Positions 27,292 through 36,240 of a stretch of DNA of 58,240 nt are shown here, one piece after another. The notes below the pieces were generated by a model. The model ran no database searches, was not told the DNA's origin, and worked only from the letters and a program-made list of their open reading frames with translations. Origin of the DNA: an uncultured Bacteroides sp. (GTDB lineage Bacteria; Bacteroidota; Bacteroidia; Bacteroidales; Bacteroidaceae). Position numbers and translations under genes: made by a program. The stretch is from positions 1 through 58,240 of the forward strand of contig CAMFND010000100.1 in assembly GCA_945965395.1 (NCBI GenBank). The letters are read 5' to 3'. The number at the start of each line of letters is the position of its first letter. Within the stretch, counting starts at the first letter, position 1.

Positions 27292-27299
27292 TAACTTTG
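27292..27299 (+). promoter_or_regulatory. Candidate -7 box (TAACTTTG) of the inositol-phosphate synthase gene
   Basis: TAACTTTG matches TAnnTTTG but lies 98 bp before the start codon, implying a leader of about 90 nt in which I saw no clear structure. Confidence 0.45.
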
Positions 27300-27397
27300 A
27301 ACGGTTTGTTTCCTGTTCTTTGGAATAGATTCTTAAAAAAGATAGAGTTTCAAGGAAAAGGATTAATGTAAAGTTACTAGGAAAAAGAAATTTAGAA

Positions 27398-28705
27398 ATG
27401 AAAAAAATGAATGTAAAGCCCGCAGAAGGTAAGTTGGGCGTATTGTGTGTAGGTCTGGGAGCTGTGGCTACCACGTTTATGACAGGGGTTTTAATGACTC
27501 GTAAAGGATTGGCAAAACCGGTGGGTTCAATGACGCAGTATGATAAGATTCGTGTAGGACGTGGAGATGCAAAGAAATATTTGCATTATAATGAGATTGT
27601 ACCTATGGCTAAGCTGGACGATATTGTTTTCGGTGCATGGGATGTCTATCCGGCCAATGCGTATGAGTCGGCTATCAATTGCGAAGTGTTACGTGAGAAG
27701 GATATTAATCCGGTAAAAGATGAACTGGAAAAGATTGTACCGATGAAGGCTGCCTTTGACCGTAACTATGCCAAACGCTTGGATGGGAACAACGTGAAGG
27801 ATTGTGCTACCCGCTGGGAGATGGTGGAACAGCTGAGAGAAGACATTCGTAAATTCAAGACAGACAACAACTGTGCACGTATCGTCGTGCTTTGGGCTGC
27901 TTCTACTGAAATTTACGTACCGGTTTGTGAAAGCGTACATGGCACCTTGGTTGCGTTGGAGAACGCAATGAAGCAGGATGACCGCGAACACATTGCTCCT
28001 TCTATGTGTTATGCATACGCTGCTTTAGCCGAAGGAGCTCCTTTCATCATGGGAGCGCCGAATACCACAGTGGATATTCCGGCTATGTGGGAAATGGCAG
28101 AACAGACTAAGATGCCGATTGCCGGTAAGGATTTCAAGACGGGACAAACTTTGGTGAAGTCGGGTTTTGCGCCGATTATCGGTACACGTTGTCTGGGACT
28201 GTCAGGATGGTTCTCTACCAACATCTTGGGAAACCGTGACGGACTTGTGCTGGATGAACCGGCTAACTTCCATACAAAAGAAGTGAGCAAGCTTTCTACA
28301 CTGGAATCTATTCTGGTTCCGGAAGACCAGCCGGATTTGTACTCCGATTATTATCACAAGGTACGTATCAACTATTATCCGCCTCGCAATGACAACAAGG
28401 AAGGCTGGGATAATATTGATATTTTCGGCTGGATGGGCTATCCGATGCAGATTAAGATCAACTTCCTGTGCAGGGATTCTATTCTGGCCGCTCCGTTGTG
28501 TCTGGATTTGGTATTGTTGAGCGACTTGGCTGCACGTGCCGGACGTTACGGAACACAACGCTTCTTGAGTTTCTTCCTGAAGAGCCCGATGCACGATTAT
28601 ACAGAGGGTGAAGTTCCAGTGAATCATTTATTCCAGCAATATGTCATGCTGAAGAATGCTCTGCGGGAGATGGGAGGATATGAAGCTGACGAGGAAATAG
28701 ATTAA
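27398..28705 (+). CDS. Myo-inositol-1-phosphate (inositol-3-phosphate) synthase
   Basis: The enzyme converts glucose-6-phosphate to inositol-phosphate with NAD, the entry to inositol lipids. The 435-residue protein opens with GVLCVGLGAVATTFMTGV (Rossmann NAD site), then VVLWAASTEIYVPV, GAPNTTVDIPAMWE, the catalytic-lysine block PIAGKDFKTGQTLVKS, and FGWMGYPMQIKINFLCRDSILAAPL. These are characteristic of this family. It is a single-gene unit here, with a terminator after it. Bacteroides species make inositol sphingolipids, but the other genes known for that pathway are not in this window. Confidence 0.95.
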   Translation: MKKMNVKPAEGKLGVLCVGLGAVATTFMTGVLMTRKGLAKPVGSMTQYDKIRVGRGDAKKYLHYNEIVPMAKLDDIVFGAWDVYPANAYESAINCEVLREKDINPVKDELEKIVPMKAAFDRNYAKRLDGNNVKDCATRWEMVEQLREDIRKFKTDNNCARIVVLWAASTEIYVPVCESVHGTLVALENAMKQDDREHIAPSMCYAYAALAEGAPFIMGAPNTTVDIPAMWEMAEQTKMPIAGKDFKTGQTLVKSGFAPIIGTRCLGLSGWFSTNILGNRDGLVLDEPANFHTKEVSKLSTLESILVPEDQPDLYSDYYHKVRINYYPPRNDNKEGWDNIDIFGWMGYPMQIKINFLCRDSILAAPLCLDLVLLSDLAARAGRYGTQRFLSFFLKSPMHDYTEGEVPVNHLFQQYVMLKNALREMGGYEADEEID

Positions 28706-28733
28706 GGCTTACTGTCTTTTTTTTGTAAAAAAT

Positions 28734-28772
28734 AAAACCGGCAATGGAGAGCGCTTCATTGCCGGTTTTTTC
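28734..28772 (+). terminator. Terminator of the inositol-phosphate synthase gene
   Basis: AAAACCGGCAATG pairs perfectly with CATTGCCGGTTTT and the sequence continues with a T-run. Confidence 0.93.
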
Positions 28773-28917
28773 GTAGATGACAGAAGAAATTATATTCTAT
28801 TATTCATAAAAAAAGGTAAGAATATCATTTTTCGGGGAGTGAAATTTGTAAGAGATTATTTCACTCTGTATTTTTACAAACTTGATAAGCTGGACTATTA
28901 AGGTGTTAATGAGATAT

Positions 28918-31557
28918 ATGATAAAAAGATTGCTTTTTTTAATTGTGTTGTGTCTGGGAGTTGTGAAACTTTCTGCACAAATCAGTGGAGTCGTTACAGA
29001 TTCTGAAACAGGTGACCCTATCCCTTATTTGAATGTATATTATGACGGAAAAGGGGTGGGAACTATTACAGATATAGATGGTAAATATTCAATAGCTGCT
29101 CATACAGGGTGGAATAAATTGACCTTTTCCATGGTGGGTTATGGTACGGAGGTACGTGATGTGTCTGCCAAAACGAAGACACTGAATGTCAAAATGAAGC
29201 CCGACTTGGTGCTGGACGAGGTTGTGGTGAAGCCCAAGAAGGAGAAATACTCTCGAAAGAACAATCCGGCAGTGGAAATGATGAAGAAGGTTATTGCAGC
29301 CAAGAAACTGAATGATTTGGGTGTGAATGATTTCTATCATTATAATAAGTATCAGAAGATTACATTCTCTTTAAATAATATTACAACCGACTCATTGCGT
29401 GAATCGAACCTGTTTAAGAAGTATCCTTTCTTCCGTGACCAGGTGGAGCAGTGTAGCGTGACGGGTAAGAATATTCTGCCTATTTCCGTGGACGAGACAG
29501 TGACAGAAAAACTGTACCGGAAGAATCCTCACGATGAAAAGACAATTGTAAAAGGTATTAACTCTACGGGAGTCAATGAATTGTTTAATACAGGCGATAT
29601 GCTGTCGACTGTATTGAAAGATGTGTTCCAGGATATTAATATTTATCAGGACCGCTTCCGTTTCCTTCAGTACCCGTTCGATAGTCCGATTTCGAATGCG
29701 GGTATCAATTTCTATAAGTATTACATCATGGATACGGTGATGGTGGATAAGGAAAAATGTTTCCACTTGACTTTCGTACCCAATAATTCGCAGGATTTTG
29801 GTTTCACCGGCCATTTGTATATTCTTGCGGATTCTACTTTCCGTGTGAATAAATGTATCATGAATCTTCCGAAGAAGACCGATATTAACTTTGTGGATAA
29901 CATGATTATTGAACAGAAGTTCGGTCAGTTGTCTACGGGAGAATGGGTGCTGATGGAAGACGACATGCTGTGTGAGTTGTCTTATTTAAAGAAAATCTTG
30001 GGCTCCTTTCAGGTAAGGCGTACTACGCAATATTCAGATTTTGGATTTGACGAGATTCCTGCCAGGATATTTAAGAAGAAGGGGAGTGAAATAAAAGATG
30101 TCAATGCCATGATGCGTGACGACTCTTTCTGGAAAGAATATCGTCCGACGGAACTGACGAAGTCGGAGGATAATATGGGACAGTTTGTGGACAATCTGGC
30201 GAAAATCAAGGGGTTTAAGTACATCATATTTGTAGCCAAAGCCTTTATCGAAAATTTTGTCGAGACAGGAGTGAAGGGAAGACCGAGTAAGGTGGATATT
30301 GGCCCGATTAATACGATGATTTCAAGCAACTATATTGACGGGTTGCGTTTGAGAGCTTCTGCACAGACCACTGCGAACCTGAATCCTTATCTCTTTTTTA
30401 GAGGATACTATGCCTATGGTTTTAAGGACGAGAAGTCGAAATACAAGGCTGAGGTGGAATATTCTTTTAACAAGAAGGAATACCTTCCTCGTGAGTATCC
30501 GATTAATTCGTTGACGCTGTCGTATTCATACGATAATATGCTGCCATCCGACAAGTTTATGGGAACCGACAAGGACAATGTGTTTACTTCGTTCAAGGTG
30601 ACATCGGTCGACCAGTATAACTACGAGCGTACGGCCAGCGTGAAGTATGAACTGGAGAAGGAGAGTGGTTTGAAAACGACTTTTATGCTGAAGCATACCA
30701 ATCTGGAGGCATGTGGAAAATTGTTTTATCGTACCATGGCGCAGGAAAATCAGTTGCACCAGGATTTGGCATCGGGTGCACTGACAGGTACGGAATGGGT
30801 ACATTCACCTTATAATACGAAGGATTTCTCACTGGCTGAGGCTACGCTGGCTTTTCGTTATGCACCGGGAGAAACGTTCATCAATACCAAGCAGCGACGT
30901 TTGCCGGTCAATCTGGATGCACCGGTCTTTACATTGCAGCATACGCTGGGATTGAAGGGTATTTTAGGTAGTGATTATACCTATAACATGACGGAGATGA
31001 GTCTCTACAAGCGCTTTTGGCTGAGTTCCTGGGGAAATATTGATGCTTGTGTAAAAGGAGGTATTCAGTGGAATAAGGTGCCTTTCCCTTTGCTGATTAT
31101 GCCGGCAGCCAACTTGTCTTATATTCTTCAGGACGAAACCTTCAGTTTGATTAATAATATGGAGTTCCTGAACGACCGTTATGCGTCGCTGGATGTATCA
31201 TGGAATCTGCAGGGAAAAATCTTCAACCGTATTCCTCTTCTGAAGAAGCTGAAATGGCGTGAGTTTATTGGTGTGAAATGTTTGTGGGGAACACTTACCG
31301 ACAAGAATAATCCGTTGCTCCCGCAGAATGCCAATGATACGGAGCTGATGTTGTTCCCGGGGCATTACGATGCTGTGGGTAATTATCATACCTCGAGCTA
31401 TGTCATGGACCCCAAGAAACCTTATGTGGAGGTAAGTGCGGGTATTCATAACATCTTCAAGTTGCTCCATGTGGAATATGTGCGTCGTTTGAATTACAAT
31501 GAACTGCCTACAGCCAGCAAATGGGGTATACGCTTCATGATTCGTACCGTATTCTAA
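28918..31557 (+). CDS. DUF5686 family outer-membrane protein with carboxypeptidase-like regulatory domain
   Basis: This large protein (879 residues from ATG 28918) has a signal peptide (M-I-K-R-L-L-F ... K-L-S-A-Q), a CarboxypepD_reg-like beta-sandwich domain (about residues 22-105: ISGVVTDSETGDPIPYLNVY), and a long DUF5686 region ending in a predicted beta-barrel with C-terminal ...RFMIRTVF. It resembles SusC-type N-terminal architecture but lacks the TonB plug signature. Function unknown; probably outer membrane. In-frame starts also exist at 28882 (TTG) and 28909 (ATG); 28918 gives the cleanest signal peptide and sits 12 bp after an AAGGTG. Confidence 0.8.
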   Translation: MIKRLLFLIVLCLGVVKLSAQISGVVTDSETGDPIPYLNVYYDGKGVGTITDIDGKYSIAAHTGWNKLTFSMVGYGTEVRDVSAKTKTLNVKMKPDLVLDEVVVKPKKEKYSRKNNPAVEMMKKVIAAKKLNDLGVNDFYHYNKYQKITFSLNNITTDSLRESNLFKKYPFFRDQVEQCSVTGKNILPISVDETVTEKLYRKNPHDEKTIVKGINSTGVNELFNTGDMLSTVLKDVFQDINIYQDRFRFLQYPFDSPISNAGINFYKYYIMDTVMVDKEKCFHLTFVPNNSQDFGFTGHLYILADSTFRVNKCIMNLPKKTDINFVDNMIIEQKFGQLSTGEWVLMEDDMLCELSYLKKILGSFQVRRTTQYSDFGFDEIPARIFKKKGSEIKDVNAMMRDDSFWKEYRPTELTKSEDNMGQFVDNLAKIKGFKYIIFVAKAFIENFVETGVKGRPSKVDIGPINTMISSNYIDGLRLRASAQTTANLNPYLFFRGYYAYGFKDEKSKYKAEVEYSFNKKEYLPREYPINSLTLSYSYDNMLPSDKFMGTDKDNVFTSFKVTSVDQYNYERTASVKYELEKESGLKTTFMLKHTNLEACGKLFYRTMAQENQLHQDLASGALTGTEWVHSPYNTKDFSLAEATLAFRYAPGETFINTKQRRLPVNLDAPVFTLQHTLGLKGILGSDYTYNMTEMSLYKRFWLSSWGNIDACVKGGIQWNKVPFPLLIMPAANLSYILQDETFSLINNMEFLNDRYASLDVSWNLQGKIFNRIPLLKKLKWREFIGVKCLWGTLTDKNNPLLPQNANDTELMLFPGHYDAVGNYHTSSYVMDPKKPYVEVSAGIHNIFKLLHVEYVRRLNYNELPTASKWGIRFMIRTVF

Positions 31558-31603
31558 ATTATACTTTTTGGAGTAAATGCATGTACGGGTTTCAAACTTT
31601 TTG

Positions 31604-31611
31604 TAAATTTG
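31604..31611 (+). promoter_or_regulatory. -7 box (TAAATTTG) of the sigma-54 activator / secG operon
   Basis: TAAATTTG matches TAnnTTTG, 19 bp before the ATG at 31631. Confidence 0.6.
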
Positions 31612-31630
31612 CCATATAATCGAAGACTAT

Positions 31631-32950
31631 ATGGTGAAATCAGAGATACAGAATGTAAAACTTCGTTTTGGCATCATAGGCAACTGTGAAGGGCTGAACC
31701 GTGCCATTGATGTGGCTATTCAGGTGGCTCCTACAGATTTGTCCGTGCTGGTGACGGGAGAAAGTGGAGTCGGTAAGGAAAGTTTTCCTCAGATAGTCCA
31801 TCAGTTTAGCCGGAGAAAGCACGGACCGTATATTGCGGTAAACTGTGGAGCGATTCCGGAGGGTACGATCGATTCCGAGCTGTTTGGTCATGAAAAAGGG
31901 GCATTTACCGGTGCCATCAGCGATCGTAACGGATATTTTGCTGAGGCTAATGGCGGTACCATCTTTTTGGACGAGGTGGGTGAGCTTCCTCTTTCTACTC
32001 AGGCCCGTTTGCTTCGTGTGCTTGAAAGCGGAGAATATATAAAGGTCGGCTCTTCCAAAGTACAGAAAACGGATGTCCGGATTGTGGCAGCTACGAATGT
32101 GGATTTTACGGAAGCCATAGCGAACGGACGTTTCCGTGAAGACTTGTACTATCGTCTGAATACGGTACCTATTAAAGTGCCAGCACTACGTGAACGGCCG
32201 GATGATATTCCTCTTTTGTTCCGTAAGTTTGCAGCAGATTTTGCCGAAAAATACCGTATGCCAGCCATTCAGTTGATGGAGGATGCCAAGCAGTTGCTCG
32301 TGTCGTATACTTGGCCGGGTAATATCCGTCAGCTGAAAAATATCACAGAACAAATCTCCATTATTGAAACCAATCGTGAGATAACCGCCGAAATTCTTCG
32401 GGGCTATTTGCCTGCTCAACCCGTGTCAAAATTTCCGGCATTGCTGGGTGGCGTGAAGCTGCAAGGTGAAAAGGGTTTCCAGAGTGAGAGGGAGATACTT
32501 TATCAGGTGTTGTTTGACCTGAGGAGGGATGTGACCGAATTGAAGAAACTGGTGCATGACATCATGGCCGAACGTGCAGCTGGTGGAACGGTCACTACTC
32601 CATCGTCTATGCCGGTACATTATATTCCTGAAACTCCGTCCAGCCTGATACAGCCTTCTGCAGTAGTGTTGAATCCTGCCGAAGAAATGGGCAAAGTATC
32701 CAGCGTGACTCCGGTAACGAATGTGTCACAAGTAAATCCGAATGTGAAGGTTACGCATGCAGACGTGTCGGATGATGTACAGGATACGGAAGAATACATT
32801 GAAGAGAATCTTTCACTGGATGAAGTGGAGAAGGAAATGATTCGTAAGGCATTGGAGCGCCATCATGGAAAAAGAAAAAATGCAGCGAATGATTTGAAAA
32901 TTTCAGAACGTACCCTTTATAGAAAAATCAAAGAATATGGACTTGAATAA
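31631..32950 (+). CDS. Sigma-54-dependent transcriptional activator without a receiver domain
   Basis: The 439-residue protein is an AAA+ enhancer-binding protein. Walker A GESGVGKE is at residues 43-50, the sigma-54-contacting GAFTGA loop at 90-95, Walker B IFLDE at 111-115, the RFREDLYYRLN region near 170, and a Fis-type helix-turn-helix at the C terminus (about 395-439, ending KISERTLYRKIKEYGLE). There is no N-terminal receiver, PAS or GAF domain: the AAA+ module starts almost at once. A long linker of roughly 120 residues, rich in P, S, T and V, separates AAA+ from the DNA-binding part. Its stop overlaps lptE by 14 bp. Confidence 0.93.
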   Translation: MVKSEIQNVKLRFGIIGNCEGLNRAIDVAIQVAPTDLSVLVTGESGVGKESFPQIVHQFSRRKHGPYIAVNCGAIPEGTIDSELFGHEKGAFTGAISDRNGYFAEANGGTIFLDEVGELPLSTQARLLRVLESGEYIKVGSSKVQKTDVRIVAATNVDFTEAIANGRFREDLYYRLNTVPIKVPALRERPDDIPLLFRKFAADFAEKYRMPAIQLMEDAKQLLVSYTWPGNIRQLKNITEQISIIETNREITAEILRGYLPAQPVSKFPALLGGVKLQGEKGFQSEREILYQVLFDLRRDVTELKKLVHDIMAERAAGGTVTTPSSMPVHYIPETPSSLIQPSAVVLNPAEEMGKVSSVTPVTNVSQVNPNVKVTHADVSDDVQDTEEYIEENLSLDEVEKEMIRKALERHHGKRKNAANDLKISERTLYRKIKEYGLE

Positions 32951-33470
32951 AAAATATAGCAGACTGAGTAGATATTTTCTGGCCGTTTGTTTGTGTATCC
33001 TTACGGCATGTACGGTTTCGTATAAATTTAATGGTTCTTCTATTAACTATGATAAGGTGAAGACAATCAGTTTCCAGAATTTTCCGAACCGTTCGGATGC
33101 CTTTGTGTGGGGACCGATGGAGTCAATGTTCAACACGGCTTTGCAGGATAAATATATGCAGCAGACCCGCCTGAAACAGGTTCGTCAGGGAGGTGATTTG
33201 GAATTGTCGGGTGAAATTACGAAATATGATGCTTACAATAAAGGGGTAGGTTCCGATGGTTATTCTACGATGGCTGAATTGAGAATGACGGTGAATGTGA
33301 GATTTGTTAATAACACCAATCATGCGGAAGATATTTCTGATCAGCAGTTTACGGCCAGCCGTGAATATAATGCCAGTCAACAGTTGTCTTCCGTACAGGA
33401 AGAACTGGTAAAACAGATGATTGATGAAATCGTGGAACAGATATTTAATGCGACTGTAGCCAACTGGTAA
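32937..33470 (+). CDS. lptE: LptE family lipoprotein (LPS assembly)
   Basis: The 177-residue protein has a lipoprotein signal with L-T-A-C (Cys25) and the LptB-associated/LptE-like fold: CTVSYKFNGSSINYDKVKTISF followed by ELSGEITKYDAY and a C-terminal amphipathic helix ending in EEIVEQIFNATVANW-like sequence. It would plug LptD at the outer membrane and guide LPS to the surface. Its start lies inside the 3' end of the sigma-54 activator gene (14-bp overlap), implying translational coupling. Confidence 0.88.
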   Translation: MDLNKKYSRLSRYFLAVCLCILTACTVSYKFNGSSINYDKVKTISFQNFPNRSDAFVWGPMESMFNTALQDKYMQQTRLKQVRQGGDLELSGEITKYDAYNKGVGSDGYSTMAELRMTVNVRFVNNTNHAEDISDQQFTASREYNASQQLSSVQEELVKQMIDEIVEQIFNATVANW

Positions 33471-33478
33471 GAGCAAGA

Positions 33479-34267
33479 ATGATGATACAACAACGACTAC
33501 AGCATTGGATTGAACACCCGGAAGAGTTGGGCACTGAAAGCTTGTATGAATTAAGACAGCTTTTGGTGCAGTATCCTTTTTTTCAGACAGCCCGTATTTT
33601 GTATTTGAAGAATCTGTATCTGTTGCGTGACCCTTCTTTTAAAGATGAGTTGCGCAAGGGGGCTTTATTTGTAGCCGATTTGAGTATCCTGTTTTATGCC
33701 ATTGAAGGGGATAAGTTTGTCATTAACAGACATGTAGCCGAAAAAGAAAACATATCGTCAGAAACATCTGATAGAACGCTGGACCTGATTGACCGTTTTC
33801 TGGCCGATGATAAGGACCTTTCTGTGGAGAAACTCTTTCCTTTGCCGGTAGAAGCAGTAGATTATACCTCTGTGCTGATGGAAAAGGAGGAAAATACAGA
33901 AACCGCTTCTGTAAATCCCCTGCGTGGACAGGATTTAATCGACCACTTTATAGAACAGGCGGCCCGTGAAGAAGCCGAAGGAGTGGATCCGATAAAGGAG
34001 ACTGCTTTATTGGAGGAGGAATCCTCTTCAGAGACTGTGGAAACGGAGGAGGTTGTGCCTGATACAGAAAAAGAAGAGTCTGATACGGAAGAAGGGGAAG
34101 ATTATTTTACGGAAACTTTGGCTAAAATTTATGTTAAACAACAACGCTATGATAAAGCGCTGGAAATTATTAAAAAATTAAATTTGAAATATCCGAAAAA
34201 AAATACTTACTTTGCAGACCAAATCAGGTTTTTGGAAAAATTGATTATTAACGCTAAATCAAAATAA
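33479..34267 (+). CDS. Conserved Bacteroidales protein with C-terminal TPR-like helices
   Basis: I do not recognise a named family for the 262-residue protein. Residues 1-85 are helical (HWIEHPEELGTESLYELRQLL and QYPFFQTARILYLKNLYL), the middle (about 140-210) is strongly acidic with E/D/T/S runs and looks disordered, and the last 50 residues (YFTETLAKIYVKQQRYDKALEIIKKLNLKYP) form a TPR-like helix pair. No signal peptide is visible, so it is probably cytosolic. It sits 8 bp after lptE and 6 bp before secG, so a role in envelope biogenesis is suggested by position only. Confidence 0.85.
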   Translation: MMIQQRLQHWIEHPEELGTESLYELRQLLVQYPFFQTARILYLKNLYLLRDPSFKDELRKGALFVADLSILFYAIEGDKFVINRHVAEKENISSETSDRTLDLIDRFLADDKDLSVEKLFPLPVEAVDYTSVLMEKEENTETASVNPLRGQDLIDHFIEQAAREEAEGVDPIKETALLEEESSSETVETEEVVPDTEKEESDTEEGEDYFTETLAKIYVKQQRYDKALEIIKKLNLKYPKKNTYFADQIRFLEKLIINAKSK

Positions 34268-34273
34268 AAGAAA

Positions 34274-34648
34274 ATGTATTTATTATTTGTTGTATTAATG
34301 GTGCTTGCTGCTGTATTGATGTGCTTCGTGGTACTGATACAGAATTCAAAAGGAGGAGGACTCTCTTCCAGCTTCGCTTCGTCTAATCAGATTATGGGAG
34401 TTCGTAAGACAACTGACTTTATTGAAAAACTGACTTGGGGTTTGGCTGCTTTCATGGTAGTAATCAGTGTAGCTACTTCTTACGTAGTTCCTTCTCAGGC
34501 AGAAGGTTCTTCGGTAATCATGGAACAGGCTGTAAAAGAGCAGAAAACAAATCCGTTGAATGCTCCTGCAGGTTTTGCTGCTCCTCAGAAGACTGATGCT
34601 GCGGCTACTACTGCTCCGGCTGCCGTAAATGATTCTGCAAAGAACTAA
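34274..34648 (+). CDS. secG: Preprotein translocase subunit SecG
   Basis: SecG assists the SecYE channel. The 124-residue protein has two transmembrane helices (about 2-22 and 54-74), between them the conserved SKGGGLSSSFASSNQIMGVRKTTDF, and a C-terminal A/T/P-rich tail of about 40 residues typical of Bacteroidota SecG. It ends the sigma-54 activator-lptE-TPR-secG operon; a strong terminator follows. Confidence 0.95.
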   Translation: MYLLFVVLMVLAAVLMCFVVLIQNSKGGGLSSSFASSNQIMGVRKTTDFIEKLTWGLAAFMVVISVATSYVVPSQAEGSSVIMEQAVKEQKTNPLNAPAGFAAPQKTDAAATTAPAAVNDSAKN

Positions 34649-34708
34649 GATAATAATATGAGATAAGGCACATTCTCTTTTGTGGGAGATGGCGTGCCAT
34701 AATTGTAG

Positions 34709-34752
34709 AAACGGGAAGCCTGCTTTTTAAAAACAGGTTTCCCGTTTTTTTA
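34709..34752 (+). terminator. Terminator of the secG operon
   Basis: ACGGGAAGCCTG pairs with CAGGTTTCCCGT, followed by seven T. Confidence 0.92.
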
Positions 34753-34770
34753 TTGTTAATTTTACAGACG

Positions 34771-35955
34771 ATGGAAAACATTCAAAAGAAAGAGCGAATC
34801 CTGGCTATTGATGCGTTACGAGGATTCGCGGTAATGGGGATTATCCTGCTTCATAACATTGAACATTTTAATTTTTATTCTTTTCCGGAAACGACCTCTC
34901 CGGTGCTTGGCGCTTTGGATAAAAGTTTGTGGGACATGCTGTTCTTCATGTTCTCGGGTAAGGCATACGCTATTTTTGCCTTGCTGTTCGGTTTCACGTT
35001 CTATTTGCAGAGCCGGGGTTCGGAAAAAAGAGGGGAAGATTTTAAGAACCGCTATATGTGGCGCTTGTTGCTATTGCTGGGATTCGGTTTTGTCAATTCT
35101 TTGTTTTTTCCGGGTGAAATCTTGGTGCTATATGCCATTTTAGGTTTTATCCTTGTGCCAGTACGTCATTGGAGCAACAAGGGATTGCTGATACTGGCAC
35201 TGATATTGATGCTGCAGCCCGTGGAATGGGTGAAAGTGCTGTGTGGTTTTGTCAATCCTGAATATGCACCGAAACAGATGATTTTCTCGTTGGGCGATGT
35301 ATATCCTCAGTTGGGAGGTGAATCCTGGTGGGAGATGGTGAAGGTAAATTTCACAATCGGTCAATTGGCCAGCCTGAACTGGGCTTGGTGCTACGGACGA
35401 GTTTTCCAGACCTGCTCTTTGTTCATCCTTGGTTTGTGGATAGGACGTGTGGGATATTTTGATTCTTCTTCTGAAGCTGCTCTGACAAAGGCACGTACAT
35501 TCTGGACTTATGTGTTATGCTTTTCACTTCCTTTGGCGGTGATTTTCTATTTCCTTAAAGGTTTTATATTCTCAATTGCTTCACAGCCTTTGATGCTTGA
35601 CAGTTTGAAGACCATTTTCAATTCCTGGTATAACTTCTGCTTTATGCTGGCCATTGTATCTGCATTCCTCTTGTTGTATTGGATGGGGAAGGGACGGATA
35701 CTGAAAATACTTGTTCCCTACGGAAGAATGAGTCTGACCGACTATATCATGCAATCAGTGATAGGAAGTTTCCTGTATTTCGGTTACGGGCTGGCCTTAC
35801 ATAAATCTTGTGGCACTACGTTGAGTTTATTGGTTGGAATTGTATTCTTCCTGGCGCAGCTTGCTTTTGCTCACTGGTGGTTCCGCCATTTCAAACGTGG
35901 CCCGTTGGAAACTATCTGGCATCGGCTGACTTGGTTGGGAAAGACAAACCGTTAA
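34771..35955 (+). CDS. DUF418 domain integral membrane protein
   Basis: The 394-residue protein starts M-E-N-I-Q-K-K-E-R-I-L-A-I-D-A-L-R-G-F-A, the signature opening of DUF418/acyltransferase-3-like membrane proteins, and has around ten hydrophobic helices. The C-terminal block GRMSLTDYIMQSVIGSFLYFGYGL is the DUF418 hallmark. Function is unknown in the family. A TTG-initiated extension to 34753 would overlap the terminator and is rejected. A hairpin and then array C follow its stop. Confidence 0.9.
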   Translation: MENIQKKERILAIDALRGFAVMGIILLHNIEHFNFYSFPETTSPVLGALDKSLWDMLFFMFSGKAYAIFALLFGFTFYLQSRGSEKRGEDFKNRYMWRLLLLLGFGFVNSLFFPGEILVLYAILGFILVPVRHWSNKGLLILALILMLQPVEWVKVLCGFVNPEYAPKQMIFSLGDVYPQLGGESWWEMVKVNFTIGQLASLNWAWCYGRVFQTCSLFILGLWIGRVGYFDSSSEAALTKARTFWTYVLCFSLPLAVIFYFLKGFIFSIASQPLMLDSLKTIFNSWYNFCFMLAIVSAFLLLYWMGKGRILKILVPYGRMSLTDYIMQSVIGSFLYFGYGLALHKSCGTTLSLLVGIVFFLAQLAFAHWWFRHFKRGPLETIWHRLTWLGKTNR

Positions 35956-35984
35956 TCATTGGGGTAGATATATAAACAAGACAG

Positions 35985-36017
35985 GGCTGTTCCAAGGGAA
36001 TTGGGGCAGCCTTTCTT
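35985..36017 (+). terminator. Terminator of the DUF418 gene
   Basis: GGCTGTTCC pairs with GGGGCAGCC (two G-U pairs) and is followed by TTTCTT. Confidence 0.75.
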
Positions 36018-36033
36018 ATATGTAGAAAAATAT

Positions 36034-36129
36034 GTTTTCCCAGTACTTTCAGGGAAATACTTCAGTACTGCAAAGGAAGTACTGAAGTACTGCCGAAGAA
36101 GTACTCCGGTACTGCCTAAGGAGTACTGA
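36034..36129. repeat. 22-bp-period palindromic repeat array C (four to five units)
   Basis: Lined up in rows of 22 from 36034, 36056, 36078, 36100 and 36122, the sequence reads AGTACT, two variable bases, AGTACTGC, then an AAGG-like spacer. Eight AGTACT-like half-sites occur at 36042, 36056, 36064, 36078, 36086, 36100, 36108 and 36122, spaced alternately 14 and 8 bp. The first and last rows are degenerate. It lies between the convergent DUF418 and rubrerythrin genes. The period matches arrays A and B but the arm sequence differs. Confidence 0.88.
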
Positions 36130-36174
36130 CTTTGATTAAAGAACTGTGAATTCAGCTTTTATGGTTCTCAAAGA

Positions 36175-36213
36175 GAAAAAAATAGAGGCCATCCTCGTGA
36201 TTGAGGCGGCCTC
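36175..36213 (-). terminator. Terminator of the rubrerythrin gene
   Basis: GAGGCC..CCTC pairs with GAGG.GGCCTC with a small internal loop. On the minus strand it is followed by TATTTTTTT. Confidence 0.78.
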
Positions 36214-36240
36214 CGTTAGTGATGAAAGCTATACTTTCAA

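Noticed and set aside
27136..27397. Riboswitch or structured leader before inositol-phosphate synthase
   Set aside because: The roughly 90-nt leader is A/T-rich and I could not find a stable or familiar fold.
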